The notes under the pieces are model-generated. The model saw only the letters and a list, made by a program, of their open reading frames with translations, did not search any database and was not told where the DNA came from. Both the position numbers and the translations under genes were made by a program. A stretch of DNA of 15,711 nt from Actinomycetes bacterium (lineage in GTDB: Bacteria; Actinomycetota; Acidimicrobiia; Acidimicrobiales; RAAP-2), in contig JANXTQ010000210.1 of assembly GCA_025352305.1 (NCBI GenBank), positions 1 to 15,711 of the forward strand, given 5' to 3'. Positions 7,814-15,218 of this stretch are shown here, piece after piece. Numbering within the stretch: the first letter of the stretch is position 1; each line of letters starts with the position of its first letter.

Positions 7814-8370
7814 GTGAAACTCGCCCCCGTCTGAAGGTGCGTTACGACGACACCATTCGCGTGCAGCTGAAGGAAGAACTCGGCCTCGACAACATCATGC
7901 AGGTGCCGCGTCTGACCAAGATTGTCATGAACTCCGGTGTCGGACGCGCCACGCAGCAGGCCAGCTTGCTCGAAGGCGCCCAAAAGGACCTCGAGCTCAT
8001 TACCGGCCAGAAGCCAATTGTGACGCGCGCCAAGAAGTCAATCGCCAGTTTCAAACTGCGTGAAGAGGTTCCCATTGGTGTGAAGGTCACCCTGCGCGGT
8101 GACCGCGCGTGGGAGTTCTTCGACCGATTGATCTCGCTCGCAATTCCGCGAATCCGTGACTTTCGCGGACTCTCACCCAAATCGTTTGACGGTCGCGGTA
8201 ACTACACCTTCGGCGTCAACGACCAGTTGATCTTTCCGGAGGTCGACTACGACAAAATCGACGTACCACGCGGTTTCGACATCACCATTGTGACGACCGC
8301 GGTCAACGACGAGCAGGGCCGGGCGTTTCTTCGCGCCTACGGCTTTCCCTTTCGACAGGAGAATCGATAA
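7810..8370 (+). CDS. rplE: 50S ribosomal protein L5
   Basis: L5 binds 5S rRNA and contacts the P-site tRNA and S13. The ATG at 7810 overlaps the rplX stop (ATGA) and gives 186 residues starting [20 protein letters not shown], close to actinobacterial L5. An in-frame ATG at 7795 would lie inside rplX and is rejected. The signature [13 protein letters not shown] is present, as are [20 protein letters not shown] and the C-terminal [20 protein letters not shown]. The stop overlaps rpsN by 1 nt. Confidence 0.97.
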   Translation: MSETRPRLKVRYDDTIRVQLKEELGLDNIMQVPRLTKIVMNSGVGRATQQASLLEGAQKDLELITGQKPIVTRAKKSIASFKLREEVPIGVKVTLRGDRAWEFFDRLISLAIPRIRDFRGLSPKSFDGRGNYTFGVNDQLIFPEVDYDKIDVPRGFDITIVTTAVNDEQGRAFLRAYGFPFRQENR

Positions 8371-8555
8371 TGGCTAAAAAGGCACTTCGCATCAAGCAGC
8401 AGGCCACGCCAAAGTTCAAGACGCGTGCGTACACGCGCTGCCAACGTTGTGGACGACCGAAGTCGGTCTACCGCAAGTTCGGACTTTGTCGTATCTGTTT
8501 ACGTGTCATGGTGCACGCCGGAGAAATTCCTGGCGTCACGAAGGCCTCGTGGTAG
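8370..8555 (+). CDS. rpsN: 30S ribosomal protein S14, zinc-binding (type Z)
   Basis: S14 is a small-subunit head protein. This 61-residue form has the zinc ribbon: C24-x2-C27 and C40-x2-C43, in [20 protein letters not shown]. It ends [13 protein letters not shown], typical of type Z S14. Actinobacteria often keep a zinc-free paralogue for zinc starvation elsewhere in the genome; none is in this window. The stop codon overlaps the rpsH ribosome binding site. Confidence 0.98.
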   Translation: MAKKALRIKQQATPKFKTRAYTRCQRCGRPKSVYRKFGLCRICLRVMVHAGEIPGVTKASW

Positions 8556-8561
8556 GAGAGG
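8555..8561 (+). promoter_or_regulatory. Ribosome binding site deciding the rpsH start
   Basis: GGAGAGG lies 7 nt before the ATG at 8569 and shares its first base with the rpsN stop codon. It supports 8569 rather than the long upstream open frame that runs back through rpsN. Confidence 0.75.
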
Positions 8562-8568
8562 ATCGCAC

Positions 8569-8973
8569 ATGACGATGACTGACCCCATTGCCGACATGCT
8601 TACGCGCATTCGCAACGCCAACTCCGCGATGTTCGACTCGGTTTCCATGCCGGGCTCGAAGGTCAAGGTGAACTTGGCCAAGATCCTCGAACGTGAGGGC
8701 TACATTGACGGCTTCGACGTGCGCGTTGTTGACGGCAAGCCCGGCACGACGCTCGAAATCAAGCTCAAGTACTCGCTCGATCGAAAGCGCACCATCATGG
8801 GCATTAAGCGCATCTCGAAGCCGGGACTGCGTATCTACAAGAAGTCGGACCAGATGCCCAAGGTTCTCGGAGGCGTCGGCGTAGCCGTTGTCTCGACGAG
8901 CCAGGGTCTCATGACGGACCGCGAAGCCCGCAAGAATAAATTGGGTGGCGAGGTGCTCTGTTATGTCTGGTAA
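8569..8973 (+). CDS. rpsH: 30S ribosomal protein S8
   Basis: S8 is a primary 16S rRNA-binding protein and, in E. coli, the translational repressor of the spc operon by binding the rplE mRNA. The 134-residue protein begins [18 protein letters not shown], the standard S8 N-terminus; an ATG two codons later is a possible alternative. The C-terminal signature [20 protein letters not shown] (112-131) is intact. A 30-nt gap separates it from rplF. Whether autoregulation exists in this organism cannot be judged by eye. Confidence 0.98.
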   Translation: MTMTDPIADMLTRIRNANSAMFDSVSMPGSKVKVNLAKILEREGYIDGFDVRVVDGKPGTTLEIKLKYSLDRKRTIMGIKRISKPGLRIYKKSDQMPKVLGGVGVAVVSTSQGLMTDREARKNKLGGEVLCYVW

Positions 8974-8977
8974 GGAC

Positions 8978-9007
8978 ATGAGTTTCACTGAGGAAGGTGC
9001 ACGATGA
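8978..9007 (+). other. Possible 9-codon mini-ORF between rpsH and rplF
   Basis: ATG at 8978 opens nine codons (MSFTEEGAR) ending in a TGA at 9005-9007 that overlaps the rplF start as ATGA. It fills almost all of one of the few gaps in the block and could couple rplF to upstream translation. A purine-rich AAGGA sits only 1 nt before its ATG, too close for a good ribosome binding site, so chance is quite possible. Confidence 0.2.
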
Positions 9008-9543
9008 GTCGCATCGGGCGTAGTCCCATCACCGTGCCGAGCAACGTCACGGTTTCTATCGACGAGCGCATTGTCAACGTCACCGGGCCCAACGGCACGA
9101 TGGCGCGCACCCTGCCGGGCGGCATTACCGTCAGCCAAGAGGGCGACACTTTGACTGTCGAGCGACCCGACGACGAGCGCGAGCACCGCGCGTTGCACGG
9201 CCTGACTCGCACGTTGATTTCCAACATGGTTCTCGGCGTCACGACCGGTTGGACCAAGGAGCTCGACATCATCGGCGTGGGTTACCGCGCCGCGGCGAAG
9301 GGCACCAACACCCTGGAACTAGCTCTTGGATTTAGTCACCCCGTCGTCTTTGAGGCGCCGGACGGTGTGAGTTTCGAAGTTCCTTCTCCCACCAAGATCA
9401 TTGTGAAGGGTGCGGACAAAGAGGTCGTTGGTCAAGTCGCCGCGTCAATTCGCAAACTACGCAAGCCGGAGCCCTATAAGGGCAAGGGCGTTCGCTACGC
9501 GGACGAGAAGGTCTTGCGCAAGGCTGGAAAGGCGGCCAAGTAA
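9004..9543 (+). CDS. rplF: 50S ribosomal protein L6
   Basis: L6 lies near the factor-binding site and is built of two repeated domains. The 179 residues begin [15 protein letters not shown] and contain [11 protein letters not shown] (28-38), [15 protein letters not shown] (86-100) and the C-terminal [16 protein letters not shown], the L6 signature. AGGAAGG at 8991-8997 is a good ribosome binding site for the ATG at 9004. The stop overlaps rplR by 1 nt. Confidence 0.98.
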   Translation: MSRIGRSPITVPSNVTVSIDERIVNVTGPNGTMARTLPGGITVSQEGDTLTVERPDDEREHRALHGLTRTLISNMVLGVTTGWTKELDIIGVGYRAAAKGTNTLELALGFSHPVVFEAPDGVSFEVPSPTKIIVKGADKEVVGQVAASIRKLRKPEPYKGKGVRYADEKVLRKAGKAAK

Positions 9544-9899
9544 TGGCACGTACCACGAGAGAACTGCGCATTCGACGCCACGACCGTGTGCGTCGCAAGT
9601 TGTCGGGCACCGCGGCGCGTCCGCGCGTGGCCGTCATGCGCACCAATAAGCACATCAGCGCTCAGATCATCGACGACGAAGCGGGCCGCACTCTGGCCGC
9701 CGCGTCCTCGGTCGAGTCAACGCTCAAAGACGCAACCGGTGGCAACATCGATGGCGCCAAGGCCGTTGCGGCCGTACTCGCCGAGCGCGCCAAGGCCGCC
9801 GGGATTACTACGGTGGTTTTTGACCGCGGTGGATTTGCGTATCACGGTCGCGTTGCGGCCTTCGCTGACGCGCTGCGCGCGGCAGGATTGGAGTTCTAA
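9543..9899 (+). CDS. rplR: 50S ribosomal protein L18
   Basis: L18 binds 5S rRNA together with L5. The 118-residue protein has the basic N-terminus [19 protein letters not shown] (11-29), [15 protein letters not shown] (31-45) and the conserved end [20 protein letters not shown]. Both ends overlap neighbours by 1 nt (rplF and rpsE), so translation is probably coupled. Confidence 0.98.
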   Translation: MARTTRELRIRRHDRVRRKLSGTAARPRVAVMRTNKHISAQIIDDEAGRTLAAASSVESTLKDATGGNIDGAKAVAAVLAERAKAAGITTVVFDRGGFAYHGRVAAFADALRAAGLEF

Positions 9900-10453
9900 T
9901 GAATGACGTATCGCAGTACGAAGAGCGCACCATCAAGGTGAACCGCGTGGCCAAGGTCGTCAAGGGTGGACGTCGTTTCAGCTTTACTGCCCTCATGGTC
10001 ATTGGCGACGGTAACGGCAACGTGGGCCTCGGCTACGGCAAGGCCAAAGAAGCCGGCCTCGCCGTGCAAAAGGGTCTCGAAGAGGCGCGCAAGAATCTCT
10101 TTGAGGTTCCCCTCGCGGGCTCGACCATTGTTCACCCCGTCATTGGCGAAGCCGGTGCTGGTCGCGTGCTGTTAAAGCCCGCCGCTCCCGGAACTGGCGT
10201 TATTGCCGGTGGTGCGGCGCGCGCGATTTTGGAGATGGCCGGAATCAAGGACATTCTCGCGAAGTCGCTCGGCTCGTCCAACGGAATCAACGTTGCTCAC
10301 GCGACCATCCAGGGACTCAAGCAGTTGCGCAAGCCCGAAGATATTGCGGGCGTGCGTGGCAAGGCCATGGAGGACGTTATTCCCGCCGGAACGCTTCGCG
10401 CGTACCGCGAGCGCCAGCGTGAAAGCGACCTGTTTAAGACGGAGACGAACTAA
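9899..10453 (+). CDS. rpsE: 30S ribosomal protein S5
   Basis: S5 is needed for decoding fidelity and mRNA unwinding, and its N-terminal loop forms part of the spectinomycin site. The 184 residues contain the double-stranded RNA-binding-like domain ([20 protein letters not shown], 16-35, then [16 protein letters not shown], 36-51). The C-terminal domain has [20 protein letters not shown] (92-111) and [13 protein letters not shown] (125-137). It overlaps rplR by 1 nt. Confidence 0.98.
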   Translation: MNDVSQYEERTIKVNRVAKVVKGGRRFSFTALMVIGDGNGNVGLGYGKAKEAGLAVQKGLEEARKNLFEVPLAGSTIVHPVIGEAGAGRVLLKPAAPGTGVIAGGAARAILEMAGIKDILAKSLGSSNGINVAHATIQGLKQLRKPEDIAGVRGKAMEDVIPAGTLRAYRERQRESDLFKTETN

Positions 10454-10455
10454 TC

Positions 10456-10638
10456 ATGGCGAATCAACTTCTCGTAACCCAAATCCGTTCGGGCATTGGC
10501 ACTAAGCCCAAGCACCGCGGAACACTGCGCGCGCTCGGACTGCGCAAACTCGGCCAGTCCAACACGTTGCCCGACCGACCCGAAATCCGAGGCATGATTG
10601 CTCGGGTTCCCCACCTTGTTGACGTCAAAGAGGTCTAG
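10456..10638 (+). CDS. rpmD: 50S ribosomal protein L30
   Basis: L30 is a small large-subunit protein found in most but not all bacteria. The 60 residues match the compact bacterial form: LLVTQIRSGIGTKPKHRGTL (5-24), LGLRKLGQSNTLPDRPEIRG and the closing VPHLVDVKEV. It begins 2 nt after rpsE and ends 2 nt before rplO, in the conserved rpsE-rpmD-rplO order. Confidence 0.97.
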   Translation: MANQLLVTQIRSGIGTKPKHRGTLRALGLRKLGQSNTLPDRPEIRGMIARVPHLVDVKEV

Positions 10639-10640
10639 AG

Positions 10641-11126
10641 ATGAAACTGCACGATCTTCAGCCCCCCAAGGGCTCCACTCACCGCAAGCGCATTGTCGGT
10701 CGCGGTATTGCGGGTAAGGGCGGAAAGACTGCCGGCCGTGGTACCAAGGGTCAAAAGGCGCGTCGTTCTATACCCGCAGGCTTCGAAGGTGGCCAGTTGC
10801 CGTTGCTGCAGCGCATTCCGAAGCTGAAGGGTTTCACCAACCCGTTTCGCGTGGAGTACACGCCCGTGAATCTCGACGCCATCAGCGCGCTCGGCATCAC
10901 GGAACTGAACATCGAGGTCTTTGTTGCTAACGGCCTCGCGCGTAAGGGTGACTTTGTCAAGGTCCTCGGACGTGGCGAACTGTCGAGCGCGATAAACATC
11001 TCGGCGCACCGCTTTTCGCAGTCCGCGCGCAGCGCCATCGAGGCCGCCGGCGGCAGCGCTACTGAAGTCGCGTTGCCCTTCGCCGTTCGTCCCCCCGCAT
11101 CGGGCAACCAGCACCAGAACCGGTAG
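10641..11126 (+). CDS. rplO: 50S ribosomal protein L15
   Basis: L15 has a long glycine/basic N-terminal extension that threads through 23S rRNA. The 161-residue protein shows it: HRKRIVGRGIAGKGGKTAGR (14-33), then GTKGQKARRSIPAGFEGGQ (34-52) and PKLKGFTNPFRVEY. The C-terminal domain includes GRGELSSAINISAHRFSQSA. A short polar tail rich in Gln/Asn ends the protein. secY starts 5 nt later. Confidence 0.97.
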   Translation: MKLHDLQPPKGSTHRKRIVGRGIAGKGGKTAGRGTKGQKARRSIPAGFEGGQLPLLQRIPKLKGFTNPFRVEYTPVNLDAISALGITELNIEVFVANGLARKGDFVKVLGRGELSSAINISAHRFSQSARSAIEAAGGSATEVALPFAVRPPASGNQHQNR

Positions 11127-11131
11127 TTCGC

Positions 11132-12415
11132 GTGTTCAGACGCCTGGGTAATATTTTTAGAGTTCCCGACCTTCGAAACAAGGTCCTCTTTACCCTGTCT
11201 GTCATTGCGCTCTATCAACTCGGCGCCAACCTGCCGACCCCGGGTGTGTCGTGGAAAGCCGTTCAGAGTCTTCAGAACCACAATGCGGGCGGCGTGCTGA
11301 GTTACCTCAACCTGTTCAGTGGTGGTGCCTTAACTCGAATTGCGGTTTTCGGTCTCGGAATCATGCCGTACATCACCAGCTCCATTGTCATGCAGCTGTT
11401 GCAGTCGGTCGTGCCGAAGCTGACTGAGTGGCGTGAGCAGGGCGCGGTCGGCCAACGCAAACTGACCCAAGCGACTCGGTACTTGACGATTGCGCTCGCA
11501 CTGCTGCAGGCGACGGGTCTCATCTACGCGTTTCACAACCACGATTCGGCATTTCTTGGTCGCAACGTCGACCTTATGGTCAAGGGCTTCACCTTTTGGA
11601 CGGGCCTGATGATGGTGCTGATCTTGACGAGCGGCACCGTATTGGTCATGTGGTTAGCGGAACTCATTACTCAGCGCGGTATTGGCCAGGGCATGAGCTT
11701 GCTGATCTTCTCGTCAGTAGTATCGGGTCTTCCGACCGGTGGACGAGCGGTCTTTCAAGCCGGAGCGTCGCGATTCTTTGTATTGCTCCTCGTCTCGTTG
11801 GTGCTGCTCGTGTTCATTGTCTTTGTTGATCAGGGCCAGCGGCGAATACCCGTTACTTTCGCGCGACGTGTGGTGGGCAGAAAAATGATGGGTGGAAACT
11901 CCACCTACATTCCCTTCAAGGTCAATCACTCCGGCGTGATCCCGATCATCTTTGCGAGCTCCTTGCTCTATATTCCGACGCTGTTGAGCAACATTGTGAC
12001 GTGGGGCTGGTTCCAGCGATTCGTCAACTCGTCGCTGCATCCCACCAACTTCGTTTACATCGTGGTCGACTTCTTTTTGATCTTCGGATTCTGTTTCTTC
12101 TGGGTCGCCGTGGCCTTTGAACCGTTCCAGCAGGCTGACCAGTTGCGCAAGCAGGGTGGCTTCATTCCCGGAATCCGTCCCGGACAGCCAACCGAGAAGT
12201 ACTTTGCCAAAGTCACGAACCGCATCACCTTCGTCGGGGCGAGTTTTCTCGCCTCCGTTGCGGTCGTGCCCTCCATTTTGATGGCGCTATGGAGCATTAA
12301 TAAGTTTCCGTACTACGGCACCACTTTGTTGATCGCGGTCGGTGTGGCGCTTCAGACCATGCAGCAGATCGACAGTCAACTCATGATGCGCAACTACGAG
12401 GGCTTCCTCAAGTAA
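11132..12415 (+). CDS. secY: Protein translocase channel subunit SecY
   Basis: SecY forms the membrane pore of the Sec translocon. The GTG start gives 427 residues, about the family length, with a series of hydrophobic stretches consistent with ten membrane helices (for example 17-33, 113-134, 155-175, 215-233, 303-328, 366-389). Family motifs: GLGIMPYITSSIVMQLLQSV (74-93); the cytosolic loop with QGQRRIPVTFARRVVGR (234-250) and HSGVIPIIFASSLL (266-279); and FIPGIRPGQPTEKYF (344-358), containing the conserved Arg349 important for SecA coupling. No good Shine-Dalgarno is visible, so translation probably depends on coupling to rplO, 5 nt upstream. Confidence 0.98.
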   Translation: MFRRLGNIFRVPDLRNKVLFTLSVIALYQLGANLPTPGVSWKAVQSLQNHNAGGVLSYLNLFSGGALTRIAVFGLGIMPYITSSIVMQLLQSVVPKLTEWREQGAVGQRKLTQATRYLTIALALLQATGLIYAFHNHDSAFLGRNVDLMVKGFTFWTGLMMVLILTSGTVLVMWLAELITQRGIGQGMSLLIFSSVVSGLPTGGRAVFQAGASRFFVLLLVSLVLLVFIVFVDQGQRRIPVTFARRVVGRKMMGGNSTYIPFKVNHSGVIPIIFASSLLYIPTLLSNIVTWGWFQRFVNSSLHPTNFVYIVVDFFLIFGFCFFWVAVAFEPFQQADQLRKQGGFIPGIRPGQPTEKYFAKVTNRITFVGASFLASVAVVPSILMALWSINKFPYYGTTLLIAVGVALQTMQQIDSQLMMRNYEGFLK

Positions 12416-12419
12416 CGCC

Positions 12420-13079
12420 GTGACTCAGCGGATGATCCTCGTGGTCCTCGGCAAGCAGGGTGCCGGCAAGGGCACCCAATGCGTGCGTTTGGCGGAGAGT
12501 TACCGCATCCCCCACGTCTCGACGGGCGACATTTTGCGCGCCGCGGTCAAGGCCGGAAGTGATCTCGGACTCGAAGTAAAAGCAATTATGGACGCCGGTC
12601 AGCTCGTCAACGACGACCTCATCATGCGCGTCGTGGCCGATCGCCTGAGCCAGAGCGACGCTCACAACGGCGCGTTACTCGACGGCTGCACGCGCACTTT
12701 GGCTCAGGCCGAATCACTCGAAGCGTTGCTCGGCGAGCCGGGCGTCAGCATGGTGATCAATCTCGATATTGCCACCGAACTCGTTACCGCTCGACTGAGC
12801 GCGCGTCGCGTGTGCCAAGAGTGCGGAACGATCTACACCGAGAGCGATATCTCCGCGATCTCGGGCACCTGTGAAAAGTGCGGCGGCGACGTCGTGCAGC
12901 GACCCGACGACACCCCCGACGCAATTCGCACCCGCCTCGACGCGTACGAACGCGACACGGCACCGTTGCTGGATTTTTACTCCTCGCGAGGACTTCTCGT
13001 AACGATCAATGGTGATCAAGATATTGAGAGCGTTACGGGCGACATTGACGCGGCCATCACGAAGCGAGGTTTGCGGTGA
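12420..13079 (+). CDS. adk: Adenylate kinase with altered signature motifs
   Basis: Adenylate kinase converts ATP + AMP to 2 ADP. Position between secY and map is canonical. With the GTG start the protein has 219 residues; an in-frame ATG at 12432 would give 215, beginning MILVVLGKQGAGKGTQ, which fits the family equally well. Neither has a clear ribosome binding site. The P-loop is GKQGAGKGT (11-19) instead of GxPGxGKGT. STGDILR (34-40) is kept. The signature DGFPRT reads DGCTRT (88-93), with the arginine kept. The LID carries a zinc Cys4 site: C132, C135, C151, C154. The C-terminal region RLDAYERDTAPLLDFY is normal. Loss of both conserved prolines is notable but the fold looks complete. Confidence 0.93.
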   Translation: MTQRMILVVLGKQGAGKGTQCVRLAESYRIPHVSTGDILRAAVKAGSDLGLEVKAIMDAGQLVNDDLIMRVVADRLSQSDAHNGALLDGCTRTLAQAESLEALLGEPGVSMVINLDIATELVTARLSARRVCQECGTIYTESDISAISGTCEKCGGDVVQRPDDTPDAIRTRLDAYERDTAPLLDFYSSRGLLVTINGDQDIESVTGDIDAAITKRGLR

Positions 13080-13816
13080 GGCGCAACGCGGACGAGCTGA
13101 ACAAGATGCGCCGAGCCGGCAAGGTCGTCGCCGAAATGCACGACGTCACTCGCGCCGCTATTCGTCCCGGCATCACCACGCGCGAGCTCGACGCACTGGC
13201 TGCCGAGGTAATTAAAAAGCGCGGCGCGACGAGTAACTTCCTCAACTACCACGGTTTTCCTGCGGTGATCTGCACCAGTCCCAACAGCATGATTGTTCAC
13301 GGCATCCCCGGTGATGTGGTGCTCGAAGAGGGCGACATCATTTCGATTGACTGTGGCGCAATTATTGAGGGGTACCACGGAGACGCCGCCTACACCGCGG
13401 GTGTCGGCACCATTTCTAAAGAGGCCCAACGTCTGCTCGACGTGACGGAGCGATCGTTATGGGCGGGCATTGATCAGATGGTCAAGGGCAACCGGCTAAA
13501 CGAAATTGGTCGTGCCGTGGAAAAAGTGGCACTGGCGGCGAATTTGGGAGTGGTGCGTGAGTACGTCGGCCACGCCATTGGTACCGCGATGCACGAGAGT
13601 CCCCAAGTGCCGAACTACTGGCCGGGCACGCCGGGACCAACCCTGAAAGAGGGAATGGTCTTTGCGGTGGAACCCATGTTGAATCTCGGGGGAGAGGACA
13701 CCATCTTGTTGTCCGACGGTTGGAGTGTGGTGACGGCGGACGGATCGCTCTCGGCGCACTTCGAGCACACGATTGCTATAACCGACAACGGCCCCGAAGT
13801 CTTCACCGCGCACTAA
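13076..13816 (+). CDS. map: Methionine aminopeptidase, type I
   Basis: This enzyme removes the initiator methionine from nascent proteins. The GTG start overlaps the adk stop by 4 nt (GTGA) and gives 246 residues. All five metal ligands of the pita-bread fold are visible: D92 (SIDCGA), D103 (YHGDAAYT), H166 (VGHAIG), E199 (VEPM) and E230 (HFEHT). The substrate-contacting histidine is H75 (IVHGIP). The usual GHGIG reads GHAIG. No N-terminal SH3-binding extension is present, so it is the short bacterial form. It is the last gene of the plus-strand operon; a stem-loop begins within its final codons. Confidence 0.98.
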   Translation: MRRNADELNKMRRAGKVVAEMHDVTRAAIRPGITTRELDALAAEVIKKRGATSNFLNYHGFPAVICTSPNSMIVHGIPGDVVLEEGDIISIDCGAIIEGYHGDAAYTAGVGTISKEAQRLLDVTERSLWAGIDQMVKGNRLNEIGRAVEKVALAANLGVVREYVGHAIGTAMHESPQVPNYWPGTPGPTLKEGMVFAVEPMLNLGGEDTILLSDGWSVVTADGSLSAHFEHTIAITDNGPEVFTAH

Positions 13817-13826
13817 TTAGGTGCGC
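13808..13826. terminator. Possible bidirectional terminator between convergent operons
   Basis: GCGCAC (13808-13813) pairs with GTGCGC (13821-13826) around TAATTAG, which contains the map stop codon. The stem ends directly against the stop codon of the minus-strand gene (13827-13829). It is the only structure I see in the 10-nt space between the two convergent genes and could end transcripts from both sides. The stem is short and no T tract follows on either strand, so the call is tentative. Confidence 0.4.
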
Positions 13827-14534
13827 TTACGCCGCCGCCCACGACGCCGCGGGCCACGACGGCAGCGTGAAGATCGCGGGATTATTCATTGCGGAGAGAT
13901 AGACCGAATGGCTCACCGAGTTCGTGATCTGGTCCGCGCTGGAGTTGGTGGTCTGCGCGGCACTTACGTACAGGTCGAACGATGCGGCCGACGGGTGACT
14001 CAGGTAGCCAGTGAGGGCCAAAAGCGTGAGCGACACGTTCTGCGACGTCCAGCGCACGAGTTGTGATTTGACCGTACGTTTCAGCGTTGGAAACCCACTG
14101 GGTGCTGCGACTTGGAGCTTTCCGCTCTCCAAGTCGGCGCGCAACTTCGTGCACGAATGGACGGCTTGGGTGATCCGCGCTCGTTGAGCGGGGGTCGAGG
14201 TGAGAGACGTGACAGTTGGTGGTCGAAGGTAAAAGTCGCTCTGGACGCTCCGCAGATCGCCGGCGCAGTTTGCGGTCTCGCTGCTGAGCGTCTGAACAAA
14301 AGTCCGCAGCAGACTCGCTTGGCTGAACTGCAAAAATTCGCCCTTCGGCTTGTTCAGCGAACCGACAATAAAGAGCATCGCGACGGCGCCCAACAGCACA
14401 AAAATGGCGGTTGTTAGCGAGATGCCACCCATGCGCCGTCCGCGAATGCGCAGTCGCCACACGGGTTGGAACGGCGCACCTGGATTTGGTGTGGGGCGAT
14501 CGACGTACTCGCCGCGCTGATTAAATTCGGCCAC
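13827..14534 (-). CDS. Putative single-pass membrane protein of unknown function
   Basis: I do not recognise this 235-residue protein. It starts with GTG and has a Pro-rich polar N-terminus, a positive patch RLRIRGRR (27-34), and one hydrophobic helix at about 38-60. A soluble part of about 175 residues follows, rich in Ser/Thr/Ala/Gln. By the positive-inside rule the N-terminus would be cytosolic and the large part outside. Two cysteines (C90, C128) in the outer part could form a disulfide. It lies 9 nt after the DevR-type regulator on the same strand, so it is probably the third gene of that operon and may be a partner or target of the system; this is inference from position only. No clear ribosome binding site is visible. 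Its end is 10 nt from the map stop. Confidence 0.75.
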   Translation of the reverse strand: MAEFNQRGEYVDRPTPNPGAPFQPVWRLRIRGRRMGGISLTTAIFVLLGAVAMLFIVGSLNKPKGEFLQFSQASLLRTFVQTLSSETANCAGDLRSVQSDFYLRPPTVTSLTSTPAQRARITQAVHSCTKLRADLESGKLQVAAPSGFPTLKRTVKSQLVRWTSQNVSLTLLALTGYLSHPSAASFDLYVSAAQTTNSSADQITNSVSHSVYLSAMNNPAIFTLPSWPAASWAAA

Positions 14535-14543
14535 GGGGCGATT

Positions 14544-15218
14544 CTACGTTCCGTTCTCGGGGTCGTCGCTTTTGCTAGGGGGCTCGTTCGGATCCAAATA
14601 TTTTTGGGCGAATAACGCCGCCTCCGTACGTCGTTGAAAGCCCAATTTGGCCAACAGATTGGAAACGTAATTCTTGACGGTTTTTTCGGCAAGAAACATC
14701 TGCTGCGCGATCTCGCGATTACTAAGTCCTTCACTGAGCAGTTCGAGAACGCGGTGTTCCTGCGAACTGAGATTCTCCAAACGTCTCACCTCGTTGGCTC
14801 GACGTTGTAGTCGCTCTCGAACGTGGGTCACCACGTTGTTAGACATCAGAAACTCTCCGGCCGCGACGCGACGGATGGAGTTGACTAACTCGTCGCCCTT
14901 GATCTCTTTCAGGACATATCCACGAGCTCCGGCGAGATGGGCCGCGTCGAGCGCTTCATCGTCAGCGAAAGATGTCAACATGAGACAGGCCAAATCCGGT
15001 TTCTGTTCAAGCAGTAGGCGACACAGTTCAACGCCGTTGCCGTCCGGTAATCGAACATCGAGCACCGCTACGTCAAGCTGCGACAATCCAAAGGTTGCCA
15101 GGGCTTCTTCGAAGGATCCGGCCTCGGTGACCACGAGCAAGTCGCTCTGGGCGTTGAGCAGTTCACGAACTCCGCGTCGCACGATTTCGTGATCGTCGAG
15201 CAGTCCAACGCGAATCAC
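14544..15218 (-). CDS. devR: DevR/DosR-type response regulator (NarL/LuxR family)
   Basis: A two-component transcription regulator. The receiver domain (1-120) has the acidic pair D8/D9, phosphoacceptor D54 (AVLDVRLPDGNGVELC, 51-66), T82 and K104. A LuxR-type helix-turn-helix lies at about 149-206, with SEGLSNREIAQQMFLAEKT (162-180) and VKNYVSNLLAKLGFQRRTEA (181-200). The sequence resembles mycobacterial DevR/DosR along its whole length, and the residues known there to contact DNA, K179, K182 and N183, occur at the same numbers. In mycobacteria this regulator drives the dormancy response to low oxygen, NO and CO; the signal here is unknown. The GTG start overlaps the kinase stop, so both are coupled. 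The symbol rests on recalled similarity, not on a search. Confidence 0.92.
   Translation of the reverse strand: MIRVGLLDDHEIVRRGVRELLNAQSDLLVVTEAGSFEEALATFGLSQLDVAVLDVRLPDGNGVELCRLLLEQKPDLACLMLTSFADDEALDAAHLAGARGYVLKEIKGDELVNSIRRVAAGEFLMSNNVVTHVRERLQRRANEVRRLENLSSQEHRVLELLSEGLSNREIAQQMFLAEKTVKNYVSNLLAKLGFQRRTEAALFAQKYLDPNEPPSKSDDPENGT

Noticed and set aside
8425..8568. Upstream extension of rpsH overlapping rpsN
   Set aside because: It is rpsN read in another frame; the ATG at 8569 has a good ribosome binding site and gives the standard S8 start.
10635..11281. Two long minus-strand open frames across rplO/secY
   Set aside because: Both are antisense to well-supported genes and look like codon-bias shadows.
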